64,000 nt of DNA from Pseudomonas fortuita (GTDB lineage Bacteria; Pseudomonadota; Gammaproteobacteria; Pseudomonadales; Pseudomonadaceae): assembly GCF_026898135.2 (NCBI RefSeq), contig NZ_CP114035.2, forward strand, positions 4,009,501 through 4,073,500, written 5' to 3'. Within the stretch, counting starts at the first letter, position 1; each line of letters begins with the position of its first letter. Of the stretch, positions 50,096 through 58,398 are shown in pieces. A program made the translations under genes and the position numbers. The notes under the pieces are model-generated. The model saw only the letters and a list, made by a program, of their open reading frames with translations, made no database searches and was not told the origin of the DNA.

Positions 50096-51115
50096 TTAGC
50101 GCAGGCGGCCGAGTTTACTCCACAAGCCCACCACTGTGTTCTCCACCGCACCACTCGCCGCCATGCCGATTCGCTCTTGCAGGCTCTTGCGTTCGGCATA
50201 GTGCAGGTGGAACAGGTTGGCGTTGCGCGCGCGGGCGCTAAGGTACTCGTCGCTGGTCTGCAGTTCGTCCACCAGCTGGCGGTTGAGTGCTGCCACGCCC
50301 AGCCAGACTTCGCCTGTGGCCACTTCGTCAATGTGCAGTTGCGGGCGATAGCGGGCAACAAAGTCCTTGAACAACTGGTGGGTAACGTCCAGGTCTTCCT
50401 GAAACTTCTCCCGGCCCTTGTCAGTGTTCTCGCCAAACACGGTCAGGGTGCGCTTGTACTCGCCGGCGGTCAGCACTTCGAAGTCGATATCGTGTTTTTT
50501 CAGCAGGCGGTTGACGTTGGGCAGCTGCGCCACCACCCCGATCGAACCCAGTACGGCAAATGGCGCACTGATGATTTTTTCCCCGATACAGGCCATCATG
50601 TAACCACCGCTGGCGGCCACTTTGTCGATGCATACGGTCAGCGGTATGCCCGCTTGACGAATGCGCGCCAGTTGCGACGCCGCCAAGCCGTAGCTGTGTA
50701 CCAGGCCACCACCGCTTTCCAGGCGTAGCACCACTTCGTCACGCGGGGTGGCGAGGGTTAGCAGCGCGGTGATTTCGTTGCGCAGGCTTTCGGTGGCAGA
50801 GGCTTTGATATCGCCATCGAAGTCCAGCACGAAAACCCGGCCCTTTTCCTCGGCCTTGCCTTTCTTCTGCTGTTTTTCCGCCTTGGCCTGCTGCTTGCGC
50901 AAAGCCTTGAGCTGAGCCTTGTCGAGCAGGCCGGACTCCAGGCGCTCGCGCAGGTCCTTGTAGAATTCGTTCAGGCGGGTGACCTGCAGTTGCCCACCCG
51001 GTTTGCGCCGCCCCTTGCTGCGCAACCCGGCGATAGCCGACAGCACCACGAGGATGGCGATGACCAGGGTGGCGGTTTTGGCGAGAAAGCTTGCGTATTC
51101 GGCAAGAAACTCCAC
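50096..51115 (-). CDS. sohB: Inner-membrane serine protease SohB
   Basis: 339 residues with an N-terminal membrane helix (FLAKTATLVIAILVVLSAIA), then a Lys-rich linker (KQQAKAEKQQKKGKAEEKGR). The S49/SppA-type domain has catalytic Ser in IDKVAASGGYMMAC and Lys in LTAGEYKRTLTVFG. VFVLDFDGDIKAS starts the core. SohB is a periplasm-facing peptidase that can relieve a DegP defect in E. coli. It is followed at the 3' side by tRNA-Cys. Confidence 0.93.
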   Translation of the reverse strand: MEFLAEYASFLAKTATLVIAILVVLSAIAGLRSKGRRKPGGQLQVTRLNEFYKDLRERLESGLLDKAQLKALRKQQAKAEKQQKKGKAEEKGRVFVLDFDGDIKASATESLRNEITALLTLATPRDEVVLRLESGGGLVHSYGLAASQLARIRQAGIPLTVCIDKVAASGGYMMACIGEKIISAPFAVLGSIGVVAQLPNVNRLLKKHDIDFEVLTAGEYKRTLTVFGENTDKGREKFQEDLDVTHQLFKDFVARYRPQLHIDEVATGEVWLGVAALNRQLVDELQTSDEYLSARARNANLFHLHYAERKSLQERIGMAASGAVENTVVGLWSKLGRLR

Positions 51116-51314
51116 GTTGACTCCTTAAATACCTGCGCCAAGGCGGCGCGTTAACTGTTGCAAGCATACCGCTGCGCCAAAGGTGCTGCCAGCTGGTGTA
51201 AACGCTGGCAACACCTTTCAAACAACCTTTTCAAACGCTTGTATGTTTTTTCGTTGACAGCCCGTGTGCTGCATCCTAACCTCGCAGCAACCTCCAAACA
51301 GGCCGGAACCTTTC

Positions 51315-52025
51315 GTGGGCAACCTCTACCTGATCCGACATGGCCAAGCCTCTTTCGGTGCTGATGACTACGACGTCCTCTCGCCCGTGGGCGTGCGCCA
51401 GAGCCACGCGCTGGGTGAGCACCTGGCCCAGTTGGGTGTACGGCTGGACCGTTGCGTGGCAGGCGACCTGCGCCGCCAGCAGGATACCGCGCGCCTGGCC
51501 CTGCAGGCCTTGCATGCCAGCGGCTGCCAGGTGCCGGCTGTTGAGACCGACGCGGCGTTCAATGAGTTCGATGCCGATGGCGTCATCCGCGCCCTGTTGC
51601 CTGGGCTGCTGCCAGAAGAGCCCGATGCCCTGCATATACTGCGCAATGCTGCGCAGCATCGCAGCGAATTCCAGCGCCTGTTCGCATTGATGGTGCAGCG
51701 CTGGCACGCGGGCGAACAGGCGGACGATGGCCTGGAAAGCTGGCAGGCTTTCACTCGTCGTGTACAAGGTGGCCTGGAGCGCGTGCTCGATACCGCCGGC
51801 AGCGGTGACAATGTCGCCATCTTCACTTCGGGCGGCACCATTGCCGCCCTGCTGCACCTGGTTACCCGTATTACCCCCAGCCAGGCGTTCGCGCTGAACT
51901 GGCAAATCATCAACACGTCGCTCAGCCAGCTGAAGTTCCGCGGCCGCGACGTGGCACTGGCCTCCTTCAACAGCCAGGCCCATGTGCAGCTGTTGAAGGT
52001 ACCGGAGCTTGTCACCTATCGATGA
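51315..52025 (+). CDS. Histidine phosphatase superfamily (phosphoglycerate-mutase-like) protein
   Basis: 236 residues from GTG 51315, where the family motif begins: NLYLIRHGQASFG, with phospho-acceptor His. The second part includes LGVRLDRCVAGDLRRQQDTA, the acid residue in VETDAAFNEFDAD and the second His region IFTSGGTIAALLHL (Ser-Gly-Gly in place of SHGG). It is probably a small-molecule phosphatase of unknown substrate. The last-motif His of the usual SHGG is read as TSGG, so activity may be reduced. Confidence 0.82.
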   Translation: MGNLYLIRHGQASFGADDYDVLSPVGVRQSHALGEHLAQLGVRLDRCVAGDLRRQQDTARLALQALHASGCQVPAVETDAAFNEFDADGVIRALLPGLLPEEPDALHILRNAAQHRSEFQRLFALMVQRWHAGEQADDGLESWQAFTRRVQGGLERVLDTAGSGDNVAIFTSGGTIAALLHLVTRITPSQAFALNWQIINTSLSQLKFRGRDVALASFNSQAHVQLLKVPELVTYR

Positions 52026-52081
52026 GCCCGGCTTGTTGTGTCCCTGCGGGGACGTGTAAATAACTCTATAAGGAATGCGCC

Positions 52082-52399
52082 ATGACCTCCGTAGCTGATG
52101 CCGTCAAAAAGATGCAAGAGAAGTTCAACCCATCCGCTGCCGCCGGCCTGGACCTGGTGTTCGGCTTCAACATCACCGACGAAGGCAAGCAATACGCGCT
52201 GATCGTCAAAGACGGCACCTGCGACCTGCAGGAAGGCGAAAACCCGGACGCCAACTGCACCCTGGTGATGGACAGCGAAACCCTGAAGGGCATCGTCAGC
52301 GGTGAAACCGATGGCATGCAGGCCTTCATGGGCGGCAAGCTGCGCGTTGAAGGCGACATGATGCTGTCGATGAAGCTCAGCGAGCTGTTCCCGTCCTGA
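52082..52399 (+). CDS. SCP-2 sterol/lipid-transfer family protein
   Basis: 105 residues with AAGGA 8 bases before ATG 52082. The whole protein is an SCP2 fold: VADAVKKMQEKFNPSAAAGL, FGFNITDEGKQYALIVKDG, CTLVMDSETLKGIVSGET and AFMGGKLRVEGDMMLSMKLS. It binds hydrophobic ligands such as acyl-CoA. It is close to an APH-type kinase and an SDR that also look lipid/CoA related. A terminator follows at 52427. Confidence 0.9.
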   Translation: MTSVADAVKKMQEKFNPSAAAGLDLVFGFNITDEGKQYALIVKDGTCDLQEGENPDANCTLVMDSETLKGIVSGETDGMQAFMGGKLRVEGDMMLSMKLSELFPS

Positions 52400-52426
52400 G
52401 GGCTGGGTACACCGGATGATCGAAAG

Positions 52427-52457
52427 ACCGAAGCCTTGGCGGCTTCGGTTTTTTTTT
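52427..52457 (+). terminator. Terminator of the SCP2 gene
   Basis: ACCGAAGCC-TTGGC-GGCTTCGGT stem with an eight-base T run. Confidence 0.92.
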
Positions 52458-52616
52458 GCCTGCCCCAAAGCCTGCGCTGGCACGTTGGTCGTTGACATAA
52501 GGGCAGTTGATCAACCAGCAACACCCTCACCTATATGGCACCTGGCACGCTTGTTCCAGCGCCGGCAGGCCATTAGATTAGCCAATAGTCCTTGGGATCG
52601 AAAATAAGGAAAACGC

Positions 52617-53684
52617 ATGACGCTCACCGACCAGTCCACCCAGGTACGCCCCGGCGAAGAACTCGACGCGGCCGTCATCGACCCTTACCTCAAGGCCAAC
52701 ATCCCCGACCTGGACGGCCTGCCGCGCATCAGCCAGTTTCCAGGAGGGGCCTCCAACCTCACCTACCTGGTCAGCTACCCGGGCCGGGACTTTGTGCTGC
52801 GCCGCCCGCCATTCGGGCAAAAGGCCAAGTCGGCCCACGACATGGGCCGCGAGTTCCGCATACTCAACCAGTTGAACAGCGGCTTCCCCTTCTGCCCCAA
52901 GGCGTATGTGCACTGCACCGACAGCAGCCTGATTGGCGGTGAGTTCTACGTCATGGAACGGGTCAAGGGCATCATCCTGCGCTCGGACATCCCTGCCGGG
53001 CTGAACCTTGACGCCAGCCGCACCGAGGCCCTGTGCAAAAGCTTTATCGACCGCCTGGTCGAGTTGCACCAGGTGGACTACAACGCCTGTGGCCTGGCCG
53101 ACCTGGGCAAGCCGGAAGGCTATGTACAGCGCCAGATCGAGGGCTGGACCAGCCGCTACCAAAAAGCCCTGACCCCGGATGCCCCGCGCTGGGAAAAGGT
53201 GACCACCTGGTTGCACGAAAAAATGCCTGCCGACCACCCGAAGCCCGCCATCGTGCACAACGATTACCGCTTCGACAACGTCATCCTCGACGCCGACAAC
53301 CCTATGCGCATCATCGGTGTGCTGGACTGGGAAATGGCCACCCTGGGCGACCCGCTGATGGACCTGGGCAACAGCCTGGCCTACTGGATCGAAGCCGACG
53401 ACCCGGCGCCGGTGCAACTGATGCGCCGCCAGCCGAGCAACGCGCCGGGCATGCTCACCCGCCGCCAGTTCGTGGATTACTACGCGGCACGCGCAAACAT
53501 CACGCTGGACAACTTCGATTACTACTATTGCTATGGCCTGTTCCGCCTGGCCGGCATCGTCCAGCAGATCTACTACCGCTACTACCACGGCCAGACCCAG
53601 GACAAGCGTTTCGCCCAGTTCATCCACATGAACCGCTTGCTCGAGCAGATGACCTTGCAGGTCATTGCCAGGTCCAGCCTCTGA
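52617..53684 (+). CDS. APH-type phosphotransferase family protein
   Basis: 355 residues. Kinase-like fold: FPGGASNLTYLVSYPGRDFV (P-loop region), FVLRRPPFGQKAKSAHDMGR, the catalytic loop IVHNDYRFDNVILD and metal-binding VLDWEMATLGDPLMDLG. It resembles the acyl-CoA dehydrogenase-associated phosphotransferases (ACAD10-like) rather than drug-resistance enzymes. It is followed after 36 bases by an SDR, so it is probably part of a fatty-acid or hydroxy-acid pathway. Confidence 0.87.
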   Translation: MTLTDQSTQVRPGEELDAAVIDPYLKANIPDLDGLPRISQFPGGASNLTYLVSYPGRDFVLRRPPFGQKAKSAHDMGREFRILNQLNSGFPFCPKAYVHCTDSSLIGGEFYVMERVKGIILRSDIPAGLNLDASRTEALCKSFIDRLVELHQVDYNACGLADLGKPEGYVQRQIEGWTSRYQKALTPDAPRWEKVTTWLHEKMPADHPKPAIVHNDYRFDNVILDADNPMRIIGVLDWEMATLGDPLMDLGNSLAYWIEADDPAPVQLMRRQPSNAPGMLTRRQFVDYYAARANITLDNFDYYYCYGLFRLAGIVQQIYYRYYHGQTQDKRFAQFIHMNRLLEQMTLQVIARSSL

Positions 53685-53720
53685 GCAACGCCCACGACGA
53701 CGGATAACAAGGAAAACAGC

Positions 53721-54488
53721 ATGTCCAAGACCCACCTGTTCGACCTCGACGGCAAGATTGCCTTCGTTTCCGGCGCCAGCCGCGGCATTGGCGAAGCCAT
53801 CGCCCATCTGTTGGCCCAGCAAGGTGCACATGTGATCGTTTCCAGCCGCAAGCTCGACGGTTGCCAGCAGGTGGCCGAGGCGATCATCGCGGCGGGTGGC
53901 AAGGCGACGGCGGTGGCCTGCCACATTGGAGAGCTGGAACAGATCCAGCAGGTGTTCGCCGGCATCCGCGAACAATTCGGGCGCCTGGACATCCTGGTCA
54001 ACAACGCCGCCACCAACCCGCAGTTCTGCAACGTGCTGGACACCGATCCGCATGCCTTCCAGAAGACCGTGGACGTGAACATCCGCGGTTACTTCTTCAT
54101 GTCGGTAGAAGCCGGCAAGCTGATGCGCGAGCATGGCGGTGGCAGCATCATCAACGTGGCATCCATCAACGGTGTGTCCCCCGGCCACTTCCAGGGCATC
54201 TATTCGGTGACCAAGGCGGCAGTCATCAACATGACCAAAGTCTTCGCCAAGGAGTGCGCCCAGTTCGGCATTCGCTGCAACGCCCTGCTGCCGGGCCTGA
54301 CCGACACCAAGTTTGCCTCTGCACTGGTGAAAAACGATGCCATCCTGAACGCCGCACTGCAGCAGATCCCACTCAAGCGCGTAGCCGACCCCAAGGAAAT
54401 GGCCGGCGCGGTGTTGTACCTGGCCAGCGATGCGTCCAGCTACACCACTGGCACGGCACTCAACGTCGACGGCGGGTTCCTTTCCTGA
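53721..54488 (+). CDS. Short-chain dehydrogenase/reductase (SDR)
   Basis: 255 residues of the classical SDR type. Cofactor motif IAFVSGASRGIGEAIAHLLA, ILVNNAATNP, catalytic Ser in INVASINGVSPG and Tyr-x3-Lys in GIYSVTKAAVINMTK, and C-terminal DASSYTTGTALNVDGGF. The replacement of the usual second Arg-site suggests NAD(H) or NADP(H) cannot be told apart here. It is co-transcribed with the APH-type gene. Confidence 0.93.
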   Translation: MSKTHLFDLDGKIAFVSGASRGIGEAIAHLLAQQGAHVIVSSRKLDGCQQVAEAIIAAGGKATAVACHIGELEQIQQVFAGIREQFGRLDILVNNAATNPQFCNVLDTDPHAFQKTVDVNIRGYFFMSVEAGKLMREHGGGSIINVASINGVSPGHFQGIYSVTKAAVINMTKVFAKECAQFGIRCNALLPGLTDTKFASALVKNDAILNAALQQIPLKRVADPKEMAGAVLYLASDASSYTTGTALNVDGGFLS

Positions 54489-55310
54489 TCAGGCCTTGAC
54501 CGCCACCAAGCTGTAGCTCAGGGGCAGGCGTGCAGGCTGCTCGCGCAAGCGATACTCGCCATCGCTGCCCTTGACCATCTGCCCCGGTAGGGCCTCCCAA
54601 GGGATGCTCTGGTGCTCGACCAGCACCGTCAGTTGCAGCCCATGCGCCAGCAAGGCAGTAACCACTTCACCCAAGCCGTGGTTCCATTCGTGGGTTTCAG
54701 TGTGGGCAAGGCGCTGTTCAGTCTCGACATAGGTCTGGTCGTTGTGCCACACCGTCGGGGCTTCGTGCTCGAAGTACGGGTATTCGAGCTGCAGGCGGTC
54801 CTGGTGGTCTTCATTGACGGCCATCAGCATCGGGTGCCCATCGCGCAGGAATAACCGCCCGCCCGGTTTCAGCAGCGCCGCGACCGCACGCGCCCACGGC
54901 TCGATGCGGGGTAACCAGCACAGCGCGCCGATACCGGTGTAGACCAGGTCGAACGTGCCTGCCGGCAGTACCGTGTCGGCGGCATAGACGTCGGACTCGA
55001 CATACTCGATGGCCACCGCACAACGCTCGGCCAGTACCCGTGCCTCGGCCAGCGAAGCCGCGGAATAGTCCAGGCCGCAGACCTTGGCGCCAAGGCGCGC
55101 CAGCGATAGGGTGTCGGTGCCAATGTGGCACTGCAGGTGGACGGTCTTCAGCCCATTGATGTCGCCGAGCAAAGGCAAATCGAAGCGCACGGTTTCGGAC
55201 AGGTGCCCAGGGCGCTGGACGAGAGTCTCGACTTCGTAGTCCTTCGAGGCAGCGTGCAGCGGGGCGCGTTCGTCCCAACTGCTGCGGTTGAGTTGCAGTG
55301 AACGGTCCAT
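54489..55310 (-). CDS. SAM-dependent class I methyltransferase
   Basis: 273 residues. The Rossmann SAM site is visible at TVHLQCHIGTDTLSLARLGA (motif I, with Cys-His in place of the usual Gly-x-Gly start), then VCGLDYSAASLAEARVLAER, the post-motif FDLVYTGIGALCWLP and LLKPGGRLFLRDGHP. The substrate is unknown. Its stop is immediately next to the convergent SDR stop. Confidence 0.88.
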   Translation of the reverse strand: MDRSLQLNRSSWDERAPLHAASKDYEVETLVQRPGHLSETVRFDLPLLGDINGLKTVHLQCHIGTDTLSLARLGAKVCGLDYSAASLAEARVLAERCAVAIEYVESDVYAADTVLPAGTFDLVYTGIGALCWLPRIEPWARAVAALLKPGGRLFLRDGHPMLMAVNEDHQDRLQLEYPYFEHEAPTVWHNDQTYVETEQRLAHTETHEWNHGLGEVVTALLAHGLQLTVLVEHQSIPWEALPGQMVKGSDGEYRLREQPARLPLSYSLVAVKA

Positions 55311-55477
55311 GGTGTCTTCCTTGAGTGGTAACGGTTCATGCTAGCCGCCACCTGCCCCTCTAAGACACCACTGCCTTGCTAAAAATTGTAAAGCCCGCAA
55401 AGCACCCACTGAGCAATAACTGGACTGCACTGGCCGCCCCTACAGGCCGGCGATGAAGCCAATACAGGCTGCGGCCT

Positions 55478-55828
55478 TTACAAACAGGTCGCCGCCGCTG
55501 CCCGGCGCTGCAGCGCCACGCCGTCGTTTTTCTGCGCGTAGTAATCCACCCGAGCCCCGCCTGCCTGTGGATAGACATCCACAAACGCCTCTGCCTCACG
55601 GGTATACACGGTGAACCCGCCCTGCTTGCGCGGTTGCAGGTAGCCACTGGCGTCATCGCCGAACACCTTCTCTTCCTGCCAGCTGAACTGGATACACTGC
55701 GCCACCAGCTCCGGCGCCTTGCTTGAATCGAGCTGCGCAGTCGGCTTGCCGCCGCGGGCCGTCTCCATGGTCGCAGAAGCACAACCGACCAGCATCAGCG
55801 CCGCGGCCATCGGCAAAATCGCACGCAT
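55478..55828 (-). CDS. Hypothetical lipoprotein
   Basis: 116 residues. Lipobox AAALMLVGC (Cys16). Mature sequence contains APELVAQCIQFSWQEEKVFG and FTVYTREAEAFVDVYPQAGG, ending in ATCL, so one disulfide is possible. The spread of Tyr/Phe suggests a small beta domain. It is common in Pseudomonas as far as I recall, but of unknown function. Confidence 0.7.
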   Translation of the reverse strand: MRAILPMAAALMLVGCASATMETARGGKPTAQLDSSKAPELVAQCIQFSWQEEKVFGDDASGYLQPRKQGGFTVYTREAEAFVDVYPQAGGARVDYYAQKNDGVALQRRAAAATCL

Positions 55829-55944
55829 GTTCCATCCTCAGGGTATCGAAAAAGATGCGACTCTAGCACTCGCGGGCATTGCGAGTGAATTGTCACGCAC
55901 ATGCCGCTGTCGCAGATAAGGTACGCCGCCATAAGGAGCACCAC

Positions 55945-56235
55945 ATGAAGCTTCACTATCTGCTACTTGCCGCCCTGCCCTGCCTGCCCCTGGCCGTCAG
56001 CGCCGCGCCCTCCAGCGAAGAAAGCATCACCGCCCCGGAAACCCACAACCGCACGCTTGAAGTGGGCGACAAGGCACCGGACCAGTACAAACGTGACGAG
56101 CAGGCCATCAAGGACTGGAAAGCCAAAGGCCTGCCCGCCCCCGAGAAAGAAAGCCATTGGGTACGCATGGGCGAGCACTACGTGCTGGTGCAGATCACCA
56201 ACGGTGTAGTACTGGCGATCCAGCCGGCGTCCTGA
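55945..56235 (+). CDS. RcnB family periplasmic protein
   Basis: 96 residues from ATG 55945, behind AAGGAG. Signal peptide (1-20, cleavage after VSA). The RcnB-type domain is LEVGDKAPDQYKRDEQAIKD followed by HWVRMGEHYVLVQITNGVVL. RcnB modulates nickel/cobalt homeostasis in E. coli, but these Pseudomonas homologues are not tied to metals by the context here. Confidence 0.82.
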   Translation: MKLHYLLLAALPCLPLAVSAAPSSEESITAPETHNRTLEVGDKAPDQYKRDEQAIKDWKAKGLPAPEKESHWVRMGEHYVLVQITNGVVLAIQPAS

Positions 56236-56236
56236 T

Positions 56237-57397
56237 TCAACCCGCCTGGATCAATGCCGCCATGTGCACCGTGTTGCGCCCGGCGGCCTTGGCCTGGTAC
56301 AGCGCGGCATCCGCCTGGGCCAGCAGGTTGGCGGTGCTATCTTTGGGAGCTGGTACGCCACACCACAGGCCCACGCTGAAGCGCAGTTCGATCTGGTCAT
56401 CGGCAAAACGGGCCGGGCTGCGCGCAATAGCCTCGCGCAGGCCTTGCAGCGCAGCCATCGCCCCGCTGCGGTCAGTGCCCGGCAACAACAGCAGGAATTC
56501 CTCACCACCATAACGGCCCAGGCTGTCACCCTGACGCAGCCGCTGCTGCAACTGGCGCACGCAATGGCACAGCACTTCGTCGCCAGCCAGGTGCCCATAC
56601 AGGTCGTTGATGCGTTTGAAATGGTCGATGTCGATCATTGCCACGGCCAGGCTGGCCTGTTGCTGGCGAGCACGGTCCAGTTCCACCGCAAACCGGTCCA
56701 GGATCGCCCTGCGGTTGAATGTGCCGGTCAGCACATCGTGCAGGGCCAGGTGCTGCAAGCGGGACTCGCTACGCTCCTTGGCCATCAGCACCAGCCCGAT
56801 CGAATACATCATTACCGTCGCCGTGCCGATTGCCACGGAAATGCTCTGCTTGAGGTTGCTGGTGTCATAACGCATTTCCACTGCCGTGCCATTGGCCACC
56901 GCCACCACACGCATACCCAGGCCGACCAGGCTGATCAGCGCACCGATCTGCAGCAGCAGGTGGGCCCTGCCCGGCCGTTCGGCATGGCGCCACGCCCAGT
57001 AAAGGATCATCGAGCACTGCAGCATCAATACCAGCGTCGCCAGCAGCATGCGCGGCTCCAGCGTATCGAGCAGCAGCACCAGCCCCCCCAGCATGCAGGC
57101 AGGAATGACGAAGATGACACGCCAGGGCACCACCTGCTCACGCACCCGGAACAAGCTGGCGGTGTAGAACGCCAGGGCCAGCGACAGCAAGCTGTTGCCC
57201 AGACCATAGCTGACCCACAGCGGGGCCTGGGCATAGACGGTGTAGCAGACATAAGCCAGGGCATGCACCAGCAGCCCGCAACCCGTTAGCAGCAGGTTGT
57301 CACGGCGGTTGCTACGCCCCACCAGCAACAGGCAGAAAGCTAGAATAGTTGCGACCAAGGCAACGGCGGCAAACAACGTGGGGGTGTGGGCGATCAT
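56237..57397 (-). CDS. Membrane-bound diguanylate cyclase (GGEEF), I-site intact
   Basis: 386 residues. The N-terminal half has about six to seven hydrophobic helices (LFAAVALVATILAFCLLLVG, LLTGCGLLVHALAYVCYTVY and so on). The GGEEF domain starts around 225 (HDVLTGTFNRRAILDRF) with the active GGEEF at 297-301 and the inhibitory I-site RQGD five residues before. It makes cyclic di-GMP and is product-inhibited. The stop codon abuts the convergent RcnB-like gene. Confidence 0.92.
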   Translation of the reverse strand: MIAHTPTLFAAVALVATILAFCLLLVGRSNRRDNLLLTGCGLLVHALAYVCYTVYAQAPLWVSYGLGNSLLSLALAFYTASLFRVREQVVPWRVIFVIPACMLGGLVLLLDTLEPRMLLATLVLMLQCSMILYWAWRHAERPGRAHLLLQIGALISLVGLGMRVVAVANGTAVEMRYDTSNLKQSISVAIGTATVMMYSIGLVLMAKERSESRLQHLALHDVLTGTFNRRAILDRFAVELDRARQQQASLAVAMIDIDHFKRINDLYGHLAGDEVLCHCVRQLQQRLRQGDSLGRYGGEEFLLLLPGTDRSGAMAALQGLREAIARSPARFADDQIELRFSVGLWCGVPAPKDSTANLLAQADAALYQAKAAGRNTVHMAALIQAG

Positions 57398-57621
57398 CGT
57401 GATTCACCGAGTGGCAGATTGCCGTCTTCGCTGCGGCTTACCCCACAGTCTAGAGGGCCATGGCGCACTCGACCATGACCGAATGGGACAGAACAACAGC
57501 CTGCAAGCACGCCGCCCATCACTGGCGCGACAAATTTTTGCCTGCCCGGGAAACCAAATGGATCATTCCCAGTCTCAGCAAGTGCCCCGTAAACCTTTGC
57601 GGATCAAGGACCTATATCGTG

Positions 57622-57807
57622 ATGACCCGCCTTGCAAGCCTTTCGCTGATTGCTGCAGTCCTGCTGACCGCAGGCTGTCACAGCCATCGCTACCATGATG
57701 ACGACGATGGCTGGCGTGACCGCGACCGTGGCCATCGCCACCACCATCGGCATGACCGCGATGACGATGACAATCGTCAGTACCGCGGTGACCGCGACTA
57801 CCGCTGA
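57622..57807 (+). CDS. His/Asp-rich small lipoprotein
   Basis: 61 residues from ATG 57622; a GTG three bases earlier has better spacing to AAGGA. The signal ends LLTAGC (Cys19). The mature part is nearly all His, Asp and Arg (HSHRYHDDDDGW, RDRDRGHRHHHRHDRDDDD). It could bind divalent metals or polyions in the periplasm. No known domain. A glycine-zipper gene follows 73 bases later. Confidence 0.65.
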   Translation: MTRLASLSLIAAVLLTAGCHSHRYHDDDDGWRDRDRGHRHHHRHDRDDDDNRQYRGDRDYR

Positions 57808-57880
57808 AGCGTCTTTGCACCCCTGACCTGCCGCCCGTTGCGCGGCACCTTAACCTGATGATTCCTTTGAGGTTCGTATC

Positions 57881-58273
57881 ATGCGTCTGACTCTGCCTTC
57901 CCTTGCCCTCGGCCTGCTGCTGTGCCAGGGCGCTTTCGCCGGCGACGGTACTGCCGCCATTGGCGGTGGCCTGGGTGGTGTGCTGGGTAACGTTGTTGGT
58001 CAACAACTCGGCGGCAAGGCCGGCGCGGCCATCGGTGCTGGCGTGGGCGGCGCAGCCGGCAGCGCGGTAGGTGCACGCAAGGGCAATCGTACCGAAGCCG
58101 CCATCGGCGGTGGCCTGGGCTCGGCTGGCGGCTCGCTGCTAGGCGGCGCGGTGGGCGGCAAGACCGGCTCCACGGTCGGTGCTGGCCTGGGCGGCGCAGC
58201 CGGTGGGGCCCTCGGCAACCACCTGGGTGACGACAACCGCGGCAGCAAAAAGCACCGCCGTCACCGTCACTGA
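57881..58273 (+). CDS. Glycine-zipper protein
   Basis: 130 residues with a signal peptide (1-20). The rest alternates GxxxG-type blocks (AAIGGGLGGVLGNVVGQQLG, then AAIGAGVGGAAGSAVGARKG and a third repeat) that should pack as paired membrane or amyloid-like helices. It ends in a basic KKHRRHRH tail. Such proteins sit in or near the outer membrane. A terminator follows. Confidence 0.82.
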   Translation: MRLTLPSLALGLLLCQGAFAGDGTAAIGGGLGGVLGNVVGQQLGGKAGAAIGAGVGGAAGSAVGARKGNRTEAAIGGGLGSAGGSLLGGAVGGKTGSTVGAGLGGAAGGALGNHLGDDNRGSKKHRRHRH

Positions 58274-58284
58274 TTACCTGACTC

Positions 58285-58308
58285 AAGGGCCGTATAGCGG
58301 CCCTTTTT
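58285..58308 (+). terminator. Terminator of the glycine-zipper gene
   Basis: AAGGGCCG and CGGCCCTT pair across a short loop and are followed by a T run. Confidence 0.88.
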
Positions 58309-58398
58309 GTTGCAGCACATCAACACCCCCTTCATCACGAACTGGCACACTGGCTGCTACTGTCTATCGTGCCCCGTGTGAAGGAACACCCCCTCCCC

